From Kitagawia praeruptora (lineage: Eukaryota > Streptophyta > Magnoliopsida > Apiales > Apiaceae): DNA of 64,000 nt. This document shows, in pieces, positions 1 to 8,940 of the stretch (positions are counted from its first letter, which is position 1; each line of letters starts with the position of its first letter). The notes below the pieces were generated by a model that was not told where the DNA came from, searched no databases, and saw nothing but the letters and a program-made list of their open reading frames with translations. Where the stretch lies: contig CM075345.1 in NCBI GenBank assembly GCA_037693485.1, positions 91,346,001 to 91,410,000 on the forward strand. The letters run 5' to 3'. The position numbers and the translations under genes are program-made.

Positions 1-1
1 C

Positions 2-682
2 GGGATTCCCTACAAGCTTATTTCAGATAATGGAAAGCAATTTGACAGCAAGGAGTTGCGAAAGCTATGCGAGGACTTGGGGATAAAGAAGGAATTTGTA
101 GCTGTGTATCATCCTCAGAGCAATGGACAGACTGAAGCTATCAACAAGATAATCAAGCATACTTTGAAAACCAAGCTGGAGGAAAGCAAAGGAAATTGGC
201 CTGAGGAGCTTCCTATGGTCTTATGGTCGTATAATACAACTCCAAGGACCACAACTGGGGAATCCCCTTTCATGTTGTCTTATGGATGTGAGGCAATGGT
301 TCCAGTAGAAATTGGAGCAGGGTCATTCCGAAGGGATTTCTATGATGAAGAATCGAATATGATAAATCAAAGGCTAAATCTTGATTTCCTAGAAGAGATG
401 AGGGGAAATTCGCAGTTGAGGTTGGCAACTTATCAGCAGAGAGTTGCAAGGTATTATAACAGGAAGGTGAAAACTCGTCCTTTCAAGGTAGGTGATTTGG
501 TTCTTCGAAAGGTTATGCCGAATACAAGGATAGCTGCTTATGGAGTCTTCGGTCCAAATTGGGAAGGACCATACAAGATCAAGTCTATTATTTGGGAAGG
601 CACTTATCATCTGGAAGACTTGGATGGCAACATAATCCCAAGGGCATGGAATGCGGAGCATTTGAAGAAGTACTACCAGTAG
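2..682 (+). CDS. Ty3/gypsy pol: integrase C-terminal part (5' partial)
   Basis: This is the end of a retrotransposon polyprotein that enters from the left edge and is open from base 2 to a TAG at 680-682. The integrase core is visible: the second catalytic Asp in LISDNGKQF and the catalytic Glu in HPQSNGQTEAIN. They are separated by exactly 35 residues, the D(35)E spacing of retroviral-type integrases. A basic region and a GPF/Y-like module follow (KVGDLVLRK, then GPNWEGPYKI), and the protein ends WNAEHLKKYYQ as Tat-type elements do. No chromodomain follows. The first ATG-like codon of the open frame is a TTG at 56 and is not a real start. The visible part has no stop or frameshift. The integrase inserts the cDNA copy into the nuclear genome. 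Confidence 0.93.
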   Translation, partial: GIPYKLISDNGKQFDSKELRKLCEDLGIKKEFVAVYHPQSNGQTEAINKIIKHTLKTKLEESKGNWPEELPMVLWSYNTTPRTTTGESPFMLSYGCEAMVPVEIGAGSFRRDFYDEESNMINQRLNLDFLEEMRGNSQLRLATYQQRVARYYNRKVKTRPFKVGDLVLRKVMPNTRIAAYGVFGPNWEGPYKIKSIIWEGTYHLEDLDGNIIPRAWNAEHLKKYYQ

Positions 683-1408
683 GGTGCGGTTTCGACCCCC
701 TATTATATGAAGGATTATATTTAAGTTATATACTAGTATCAATAAATATTCTCCTAGTCTAGGTGGGTAGTGCATATACGCCTTCCTTAGTTCTAGTCGA
801 GACTTGTTTGTTTTCCACATTTTTCATTCGTTGTTTTTCCCTTATTTTGTCAAGACTCAAGTTTAATGAAGATGTTCAAGATTTTCAACTTTTTTCAAGA
901 TAGTCAATGTTTTCAAGAGTTAGAAGAATGCCATTTGGTGGTTAAAGTACATGAGGCCGCGCCCAAAGCAACTAGGGCACGCCCTGTATTTACATTGAAG
1001 AATTTACGAGTATTTTTTATTTTACCAATTGTTTCACATTTTTGAAGACATCATATGATATAGATTGAAGACATATATCCGAAGGCCGCGCCCTAACAAC
1101 AGAAGGGCGCGCCCTAAGCTTGCATAAAAAATTACCTGAGTTTTTCTTTTTTTGAAGATATGTTACATGTTATCAGTAAAGAATATTTCAAGAAGGCCGC
1201 CCCCTATGTGTTAGGGCGCGCCCTGTAATTATTTTTGAAGATTTAGAAGAACAAAACAAGGTCTATGGTAAAAGTAATTTAGCAGTTAAATATAGAAACA
1301 TAATCAAAAGTAGACATGAAAGTTTAGGCTTACAACTTGCAGGGTTTTACAAAGGACCCGCACCTTAAATAGTTAAAGTATATACGGACAAATTTGAAGA
1401 TAAAGTCC
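683..1408 (+). other. Non-coding tail of element A downstream of pol
   Basis: I see no credible ORF. The stretch is AT-rich, with loose repeats of the type TTGAAGA(N)nT about every 110 bp. Each is paired with a GC island made of a degenerate GGCCGCGCCC, a 12-16 bp spacer and AGGGCGCGCCCT (about 950-985, 1083-1116, 1195-1220). Confidence 0.6.
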
Positions 1409-3895
1409 CTAGGGCGCGACCTTAGGAGATGAAGAAGGCGCGTCCTGAGCATCATCAGGGCGAACAGTGGTAGGAGGAGATACATCCACAGGAGGTGGGC
1501 TCTTAGTAGGGTTGGCTGCTAGAGGGGAGGTTTGAACATTTTCAGTCGAGGGCGCGCCCTCGGAAGCACCCTCTAGTCCCAGTTCTACTCTTTTCGCCTT
1601 GATAGCTGCAGCATTGTCGACCTTAAACTTAGCCACGTCCTCAGCACAACCTGGACAAAACTTGTCCCATTCATAGTCAGGATCATTGGCTAAGAAACCA
1701 AGCAAGTAAAAATCGAAGCCAGCCTGAAAATTGCGATCTTCCATAGCTTGTTTTTCTTCCTTCCAGCAGTTGGCTTTTTCGATCTTAATAACGTCAAGCT
1801 GCACTTTTAACTCCTTCATCTCTTTCTCCAACTCGTTATTTTTGGCATTCAGAAGGTCGCGGTGCTCAAGAGATTCATCTAAGTCATGCTTTAGATCAGC
1901 AATTCTATCGTCCTTGGCATCCAAATCTTTTTTCCACTTGTTATCATTTTCGATAACCATCTTGGACAATCTTTTGCTCTCAGCCTCAAGCCTGTTGATG
2001 TGAAGTTTTTCTTTGCGTACTCTCTGGGCGCGCCCTAGAGATTGAATGAGTAGCTGAGCAGATGCTCGAATCATTGATTCGGATTCCTCTTCGGCATTCA
2101 TATTCTGCCACAGATCAACCTCATTGTCTCCAACAAGAGGAGCTGCAGCAGGGCCAATCAAAGTCTCGACATACGAGGGCGCGCCCTCGGTTCTTGGTTT
2201 CTTGCCCTTGTCAATGATAGGCTCTTGTGTGTCAGCATTTTTCTTCAGGGACTCTAAGGAACGAGTGACTATGTCAATGGGTTCTTTTCTGAGAACAGGG
2301 CGCGCCCTGGAGTCAGAAGTGCCTGTTTGATCAATATTCTTTTCCTTATCATTCTTCTTCTTGGTAGCTCCAAATCCACGAGGAATTTTGGGAGTCATAT
2401 CTGTGCAAGACGAAAAGAAAAAGTCAGGACGCGCCCTGGGTAAAAAGAGATTAGACAAGAATAACATAACCAGTATATGATAAGAAGACAAATGGTTAGG
2501 ACACGCCCTAGCCTAAATTATAACCATTACCTTCATCAGAATCAGAATTCTCACTACTATTAGATGAGTTTGTGGGAACGGGAATTCCTTTCTTAAATCT
2601 TTTAAATTTACAACTGTGTCCAACCCTATCAGATAAAATTCCTACTCTCTTTAAATTTTCTTCTGTGATTAGAAATTGGAGGTTGAATTTTTCTGAGGTA
2701 ACTTTCAGAACGGCTTTTGCCCGAGTTGCAGCCGCGCCCTCAAGCATTTTCTGTGTTCTCTTATCTGTTGAAATTTGATGGAGTCAATAAAAAATTGAGA
2801 AATTAAAATGTAAGATCAGAATGGTACAGGGCGCGTCCTCACTTACAAGGATTTGTGTTAAATTGTATACGAACACTGGAAACATCCCAGACATAGAAGA
2901 AGGTTCTTTCCAAAATTTAAGATGGCTGATTATTCCTTCGGAAAAACCTTTGTTGTTGTGAGGTTTGTTGATTACAAGGTAGTAGTAACCAATGCTGGAT
3001 TGTCGAATGCTGAAGAAATAGCTAACCTCATGCATAGAAGGAGTTCCTAACTCAAGATCATGATAAAGAATGAACAAAGCGAGTACAAGTTTGTAACTAT
3101 TGGGGGAAAGTTGAATGGGTGCTATGTCATACCACCTCAGAATCTGTTGAAGGTAAGGGTGTAAGGGTGTAAGGGCGCGCCCACGCCTAGAGCTACAAGT
3201 TTGGGTGTTAGAACCATCCTTGGAATTTTGAAATTTTTCCCGTAATTGAAGATGTGGGGGAGGTGGTGAGCATGTGGTATGGCCCAGATTCCTTCTTGAC
3301 CATAATACTGCATAGCCCATCCCACTTCATCACTAGTAGCAAGGGAAGACATGTTTACACAGGCAAGTTTGCCCTGTTTCTTTCTGAGTTCATTTTTCTC
3401 TTTCTCAGACATGCTATCATATCTTCCCCAGTCAATGTCAATTTCTTCATCAAGAACTTCCCAGTGTTCAAACGGGACAGGAGAAGGTAGTGGAGATGTT
3501 GGTTCGGAATCAGCCATGGGTGAGATAGAAAAAGCCGAGGGCGCGCCCTCAGAGGAATAAGTATCAGAAGAATGTGTATCACTGGAAGAATTGGAGTCTG
3601 GAGTGAAGTCGTTATCAGAAGGATCTGTATATAAAGGGTTTTGAGTTTTTTCGGGGAATGGTGCTGGAATTTTTTCGGAGATGCTAAGGGGGACATCATC
3701 TATAGAATCTTCGTCGGAGAAGCTCATTCTATCTTCGTTGAACTCTTCGATAAGGCGCGCCCTGTCTTCTGAAGAAATGAATGAGAAAAGGGGCCTCGAA
3801 TAATTTGGAGGAGGATAGGTGTTTGGAGGAGAATATGTCCCATGGCGGTTGTTAAATGCCTTAAAAGGGTGAAAGGGTGAAGACGCGCCCTCCAG
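1409..3895 (-). pseudogene. Antisense gene of element A (gypsy-type transposon family protein with coiled coil), spliced, frameshifted
   Basis: Four minus-strand blocks join through good splice sites. Exon 2 is 3895-2847, with acceptor TTTTGCAG before 3895 and donor GTAAGTGAGG at 2846. Exon 3 is 2764-2531, with acceptor TTTCAACAG and donor GTAATGG. Exon 4 is 2400-1409, with acceptor CTTGCACAG. Phases match at both downstream junctions. The middle part (LHPYLQQILRWYDIAPIQL, then SYFFSI) resembles the plant 'putative gypsy type transposon' family (Pfam Transposase_28). Exon 4 has a long charged coiled coil (about 2010-1720) and a Pro/Ser/Thr-rich tail. Upstream, exon 2 is acidic and Ser-rich. 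The frame is broken near 3155-3180 by a perfect tandem copy of the 8-mer GGGTGTAA; with one copy the frame would run through. The GGCGCGCC words are translated within it as EGAPS, RARP or GRA. The start codon is unresolved. Function is unknown. Confidence 0.7.
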
Positions 3896-4634
3896 CTGCA
3901 AAATTAAAGATAAAAGTTGAGGGCGCCCATGAAAGAATTTTTTAACAAGTTACAAGCAAAAGAGAATTTAAAAAGTCGATTATCCCTGAAGGATTTCTTA
4001 GGTTATAAAGCCATACATGATGCATCCTAAAATACAAAGTTAATGACGTGATGGTGCGCTAAGAAAAGTTTTCTAAGGTATCCTAGAAAGGGCAAAAAAT
4101 CAAGATTACATTATGATATCAGAGGGATCCAAGGCGCGCTCTAAGAATTGATTAACAATATCAATTTATCAGGAACATACCTTAAAGAAGTTATAGCAGT
4201 AAAGGAAAGATTTTCTAGTGGCCTAAAAAGGTCAAGGAATCAATTTATGAGAATTGCATTGTGGTATCAGAAGAATCCGAGGGGCGCTATGTATCGAGGG
4301 CGCGCCCTAATAATTAATTGATCACATTACCGAAAACATTATGTGGAAAAATTCGGTGATCAGATGAGATCAAACGGCAATACATACATATATACATACA
4401 AGGAAAAATGAAGAACACGAGGAGTATGAACAGTCGAGTCGATAAAACAAACAATTGACATGGTGAAATCGTAAAAAAAGAGCATGGAGTCGTACCTTGC
4501 AAGTTCTAGAATACGATTTGGTGAAGAAATGCACGAAAACGTGATGGAATTGGCCGGATTAGTGCTCGGAAAAGAGAAGTCGCCGGAGAGGTTTTTAGAG
4601 AGAAGAAGAAGAGTAAAGTAAGAGAGAAGGGGGG
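3896..4634 (-). other. 5' untranslated exon and first intron of the antisense gene
   Basis: Downstream of the minus-strand TATA box lies a CT-rich leader (about 4625-4497) without any ATG, typical of a plant 5' UTR. It ends at a donor-like CTTGCAAG/GTACGA (exon end 4496). The intron would run 4495-3896 and close at TTTTGCAG. The intron holds further GGCGCGCC words (4299 and variants). The splice call is by eye only. Confidence 0.45.
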
Positions 4635-4642
4635 TATTTATA
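4635..4642 (-). promoter_or_regulatory. TATA box of the antisense gene
   Basis: The minus strand reads CTATAAATACCCCCC followed by a CTTCTCTC-rich leader, the usual arrangement of a plant core promoter. It points away from the 3' LTR into the antisense gene and lies about 170 bp inside the LTR boundary, so the gene would not depend on the LTR promoter. Confidence 0.55.
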
Positions 4643-4809
4643 GAGATTTGAGAAGATACTGGATGACAGCTATGTGGCACGGGTCGGTTCAACTTCATAG
4701 CACGCGCCTTGAGGCAGGGCGCGCCCTTAGGGTATTTTGTGAGAATTTTGGGTTTTTTCAGAAGAATTCCATACATCATCTCTGATTTCATATGGAATTG
4801 GGGGGTAGT

Positions 4810-5717
4810 TGTTATAGCCAAAATTCGGTTTGGGTATTTTCAAGATGGATTCGGGTCGGTATCGGGTTCAATTTAGGATTTTAGAGAACAAATTAGGGAT
4901 TTCTGGAAGTTAGGGCGCGCCCTGGGGGGTTTAGGCCGCGCCCTGGGATATGGTGGAATTCCAGAATGTCAATAATGTCGATTTCTTATTTGATTATTGA
5001 AGAATTCCCTCCTATCGTATCTCAGGAGGGGGATGTCCGTCGCAGAAGGCCTCTAGGGGTTTGCCTGGATATAAGGACCTTTCTTAGACACTAAGGGCGC
5101 GCCCTAAGGTGGAAAGATGGGGACTTTTTGGTGTGTGCTTTGGGAGCTCTGTTCCTGTAGCCAATGGGCGCGCCCTCATTGGGGAACTTTGGAGTAATCT
5201 TGCACTTTGCACCCAAAAGCTCTGGATTACCTGTCCTGCTATCTGGTGGGTGCTTCTCATTCGGGGGACAGGGATGCGTTCTGCACTTGGGGTAAACCAC
5301 GGCTATACCTACATCCTTGAAATCAAGAAATAGCTGGTAGCGGATAGGACTAGTCCTCGACGGGGGAAGTTTCCTTATCCGTGAAGTCTTGAGATCCTGG
5401 ATGAGCCTTGGGCCTTTGTGGTTAGGCCTCATAGTAGAACATTCCGGAAGCTGGTCCGTTATCCAAGCCCATTTGGGTTTCTTGCTCTCCAAGAACTACG
5501 TATGGCTTGATCCCCTATAAATACCGGGGTACGTAGGCCGATTGAGGGGTTGGAAGTCGAGAGCTCTGAATAGCCGCCACTAACCCTATCAATCTCAGCC
5601 ACCAATTACAAGCAGCCACCATACGCCACCACTCTTTTCGGCAAAGAACCACCACTGTAGATCTTGTTTCCGGTGAAGTACCTCGAAATTTGTTGTTACC
5701 AAATTCCTCCGTCAACA
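4810..5717 (+). repeat. 3' LTR of element A
   Basis: The polypurine tract ATTGGGGGGTAGT precedes TGTTATAGCC at 4810, just as a similar tract precedes TGTTATGCCC in element B. The core promoter CCCCTATAAATACC is at about 5512-5525. The right end is placed at TCAACA (5717), but a later ACA at 5728 is possible because the partner LTR is outside the window. It holds three exact GGCGCGCC words (4914, 5096, 5166). Confidence 0.75.
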
Positions 5718-6090
5718 GTAGCAAAACAATTTTTTTTGCAAGTTACAGTATCTCGTTTATGACCACCTGCTAGCCAGAAGTAAATTACAAAAAATTATTT
5801 AATTGAATAAAATTGATGAACAATCGTTGACAGTTGAATAACATCCAAATTTTCCGTCCTAAGTGGTCTATCCAAAGGTAACAACCTAACATTCAGCTAT
5901 TTTTTTAGATTTCCAGCCACTTTCGCCTTCTATGTATATCCTAAACATGTCGGGTCACACATTCCACCAAAACTAGATATTCCACCTAAATTATAATTTC
6001 ATCTTATATGTATATTAATTTTTACTAAAACTGAAATAAAATATTCAACATAAAATATGGATTTAAATTATGATTGATTACATATATATA
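5718..6090. other. AT-rich intergenic DNA
   Basis: Between the LTR of A and a (TA)-flanked foldback I see only AT-rich sequence with short homopolymers, and no ORF or RNA gene. Confidence 0.5.
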
Positions 6091-6410
6091 GGTTTTTGCT
6101 CAAATATAAACCAATCCTTAAATACAAACTACAAACTAACATAAAATATTTTATATTTCATTTATTCTAATGTCCCCGCCAGGGGCACCTTTACAAAAAA
6201 TGTCTAAAATTCTTGGCTCCATTCAGCAAAATAAAAAAAATAAAAAATTCGCTGCTGACATCACTGCCACGTCAGCAGTGAACAGTAACTTTTTTTTTTT
6301 TACTGAATGGAGCAAAGAATAGTTTGATCATTAGATTAGCATGAAATGTCGGATTCTTGTTTAGTTTTTAGTTTGTAGTTAATTTTAGTTTGTAGTGGAG
6401 TAGGACTCCA
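6091..6410. mobile_element. Foldback element X0 flanked by short (TA)n
   Basis: The sequence folds back on itself. CTCAAATATAAACCAA-like text on the left is mirrored by TTAGTTTGTAGT-like text on the right, and an inner pair surrounds AACAGTAAC. It carries the module CCCCGCCAGGGGCACC and lies between TATATATA tracts. Two better-preserved relatives are at 32288-32662 and 33334-33707. It has no coding capacity, so it is a MITE-like element. Confidence 0.65.
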
Positions 6411-7941
6411 TATATATACTAAAATTTCATGAAAACTATATTGGGATATTTACAGAAATACATAAGATTTTAAGAATTCTATCCAACTAGCATAAAAACC
6501 CGTGCGAGGCACCGGTCTCTATGTTAAATTGTGTTTCTTAATTAAATTGTGTATAATCAATGTCATTTGAAGTATAAAATTGATTTTCATAGAGTTTTGT
6601 TTGTTAATGGTATATGTGGCTATTGCGTACATATTTAAATATGTTTAAATTTGTAATTTAGAAACTAATATAAGAAGTACTAATAGAAATCATGTCGGTT
6701 TTTAATTTTATTGTGGGTCATTGAATAAAATTCGAGTGTTCAATAAGTGTTGTATAATTAAGATGATTTTTCAAAACATTTACGATACTAAACGTTTTTT
6801 TTTTTCTAATTCTACAAAAATGATGCCTTCAAGATGTTGCATTCTAAGAGTGTGGGTGTGGGTTTTAGTCATGATTTTTAAAAAAAAAAACGTCTTAAAT
6901 CTTTTAATACACTATTCAGACCTTACACTTTCACTTCTTAAAACTATCTTTCTAACTATTTCATTTCTTTTCTTCTAAACTCTTGATTTTAACCATTTTT
7001 TGCCTTGATTTCCCAACCTATTTTTGTTTGACTTTCAAAACATCAGATAATTCAGTTCTCAACTGAGTGAATCTACCTTGTGTAACGGGCTTATAACATT
7101 TTTGTTCTCCAAACTTGAGAATTTATCATTTATGATTGGATATATATTTTTTGTACTTTTATTGTCATAAGTTGAAATTGGTCATATAACCTTTGTCCGT
7201 GCTTTGATAATGAATTCATCCTTTCTTTTTTTAAACACAGCTTCTTACAGAGAAGTATCTTTACAAATTGTAGCAAACGGATAGACCTATGTGTTCAATG
7301 AATTTGTTGTTTCTTCTTGTGAGTTTTGTATATGCATGCTTTATTGTGAAAGTCTTTTTTAATTATTAATAATTCAATTTTAAATCATCAATTAAATTAT
7401 ATATTATAATTTAATAATTTTAGTATGCACTATATATGCTTTTGTTTTCGCCAATGTTAATTTTGTACACATATTTAAAAAATTTCACATATAATATAAA
7501 AAATTATTGTCTATGCTACTAAAATTAAGAAATAGGATTAATTTTTTAAATAACATGGATTTGACTAGCCGATGATAATATTAATTTTCATAAGATATTA
7601 TTTACTATCATAACTTAAAGTCTCATATTTTGTTACACGAACCTTTGTACATGCTAATTTTATATAATCATCGTCTTCTACATGTTAACATATATAACAA
7701 TATTATTATTATTATATAATTCCAATATTGTAATAGTTTCTTTTAAATATCATTTCTTTTATTATTATTTCTTCCAATACATTAATAAGTTTCACGAATT
7801 TTATCTTGTGTTGGTGTATTACCTAAGTTTAAAGTTTAATTTAGCTCCATATATAGTTATTTAAAATTTAATTTGGCTACAAAGTTATTTAAAATGTATT
7901 ACTGTTAAGACATTCACACATTACGTGTATGATTTATAAAC

Positions 7942-7946
7942 ATATG
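7942..7946. repeat. Left target-site duplication of element B (ATATG)
   Basis: ATATG directly precedes TGTTATGCCC and is repeated directly after the 3' LTR at 28948-28952. A 5 bp duplication is standard for LTR retrotransposons. Joining the flanks rebuilds a tRNA-like repeat module also seen intact nearby. Confidence 0.9.
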
Positions 7947-8920
7947 TGTTATGCCCGAATCTCGGCATAGATCCTAAATAGGCTCAAATGACTATACAAG
8001 GGGTCCACCTCTCCTAATGGGCTCAAATATCTATCAATGGGCCCAAATATTGAAGAAGGATCAACAAGGCATGAGGCCGATTAAGGATCGCCTCACTTCT
8101 ATCTCATAAATCTCTTGAAGACACTATCACCCAAGGGGTCTCACGCTAGGCCTACAAGGGGTCTCACGCTAGCCCGACCTAGAGGTCCAGCGAGGCCTAG
8201 AGGTGGCCTAGAGGTCTAGCGAGGCCTAGAGGAGGCCTAGAAGTCAGCAAGGCCTAGAGGTCTAGCGAGGCCTAGAGGTGGCCTAGAGGTCTAGCGAGTC
8301 CTAGAGGTGGCCTAGAGGTCTAGCGAGGCCTAGAAGTCAGCGAGGCCTAGAGGTGGCCTAGAGGTCTAGCGAGGCCTAGAGGAGGCCTAGAGGTGAGCAA
8401 GGCCTAGAGGTCTAGCGAGGCCTAGAGGTGGCCTAGAGGTCTAGCGAGGCCTAGAGGTCTAGCGAGGCCTAGAAGTCAGCGAGGCCTAGAGGTGGCCTAG
8501 AGGTCTAGCGAGGCCTAGAGGAGGCCTAGAGGTCCAGCGAGGCCTAGGGGTCCAACGAGGCCTAGAATATTCTTATGAAAGCTCATAGCTAGGCCCAGCG
8601 AGGTCAAATGAGTAAAATATATCAACCCAAGGAGACAACTAGTGGATTTGGGCCAAGCCGAGCCCATGGAAACCCTAGCCCGTCTAGATAACTTCTTCTC
8701 TAAGAGAACTACGTATGGCTTGATCCCTATAAATAGGGTACGTAGGCATCTTGTAAAGATTTGAGAAACAGTTCACCACTGAATATCAATAGACAAGATC
8801 AGCCACAATCATTCACCAATCACCTCCGTGTTCTTCGTGTTCTTAGCAGAATATCCGTATTTTGCTCCGCAAATCCAGCAACCTCCATAAATATTGTTAT
8901 ACAATATTCTCCCTATAACA
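7947..8920 (+). repeat. 5' LTR of element B
   Basis: 974 bp, TGTTATGCCC to CCCTATAACA. The 5' third is unique, the middle (about 8150-8575) is a tandem array of CCTAGAGGTCTAGCGAGG-type units, and the 3' part carries AGAACTACGTATGGCTTGAT with TATAAATAGG at about 8731. The 3' LTR copy differs by few substitutions but has a different array length. Confidence 0.9.
8150..8575 (+). repeat. Tandem array inside the B LTR
   Basis: Units alternate between GGCCTAGAGGTCTAGCGA and GGCCTAGAGGTG or GAGGCCTAGAAGTCAGC. The core words are AGGCCT and CCTAGAGG, repeated roughly twenty times. The corresponding array in the 3' LTR is shorter, so the array changes length, and element C landed within it. Confidence 0.85.
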
Positions 8921-8940
8921 ATTGGCGCTAGAAGGAGGGG
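8921..8940 (+). promoter_or_regulatory. Primer binding site of element B
   Basis: ATTGGCGCTAGAAGGAGGGG directly follows the LTR end CTATAACA. The same position in the minus-strand element D reads ATTGGCGCTAGAAGAAGGGG, so the site is conserved in this group. I did not match it to a particular tRNA. Confidence 0.7.

Larger units (their letters stand above)
1..5717 (+). mobile_element. Element A: 3' part of a Tat-type Ty3/gypsy LTR retrotransposon
   Basis: The left end is cut by the window edge. The order is integrase C-terminus (2-682), a 4.1 kb tail with a gene on the opposite strand (1409-3895), a polypurine tract (about 4794-4808) and a 3' LTR (4810-5717). A long tail carrying an antisense gene is known for Tat-lineage elements such as Grande. 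The LTR shares the stretch AGAACTACGTATGGCTTGAT and a nearby TATA box with the LTR of element B, so A and B are relatives. The tail and LTR hold 14 exact GGCGCGCC octamers and many near copies. The 5' half and the target duplication lie outside the window. Confidence 0.85.

Noticed and set aside
389..820. 143 aa ORF opposite the integrase
   Set aside because: Shadow of the pol frame; no domain and no conserved composition.
8150..8575. CRISPR-like array or satellite
   Set aside because: Repeat units adjoin with no unique spacers, lie in an LTR and vary between the two LTRs of one element. The genome is a plant.
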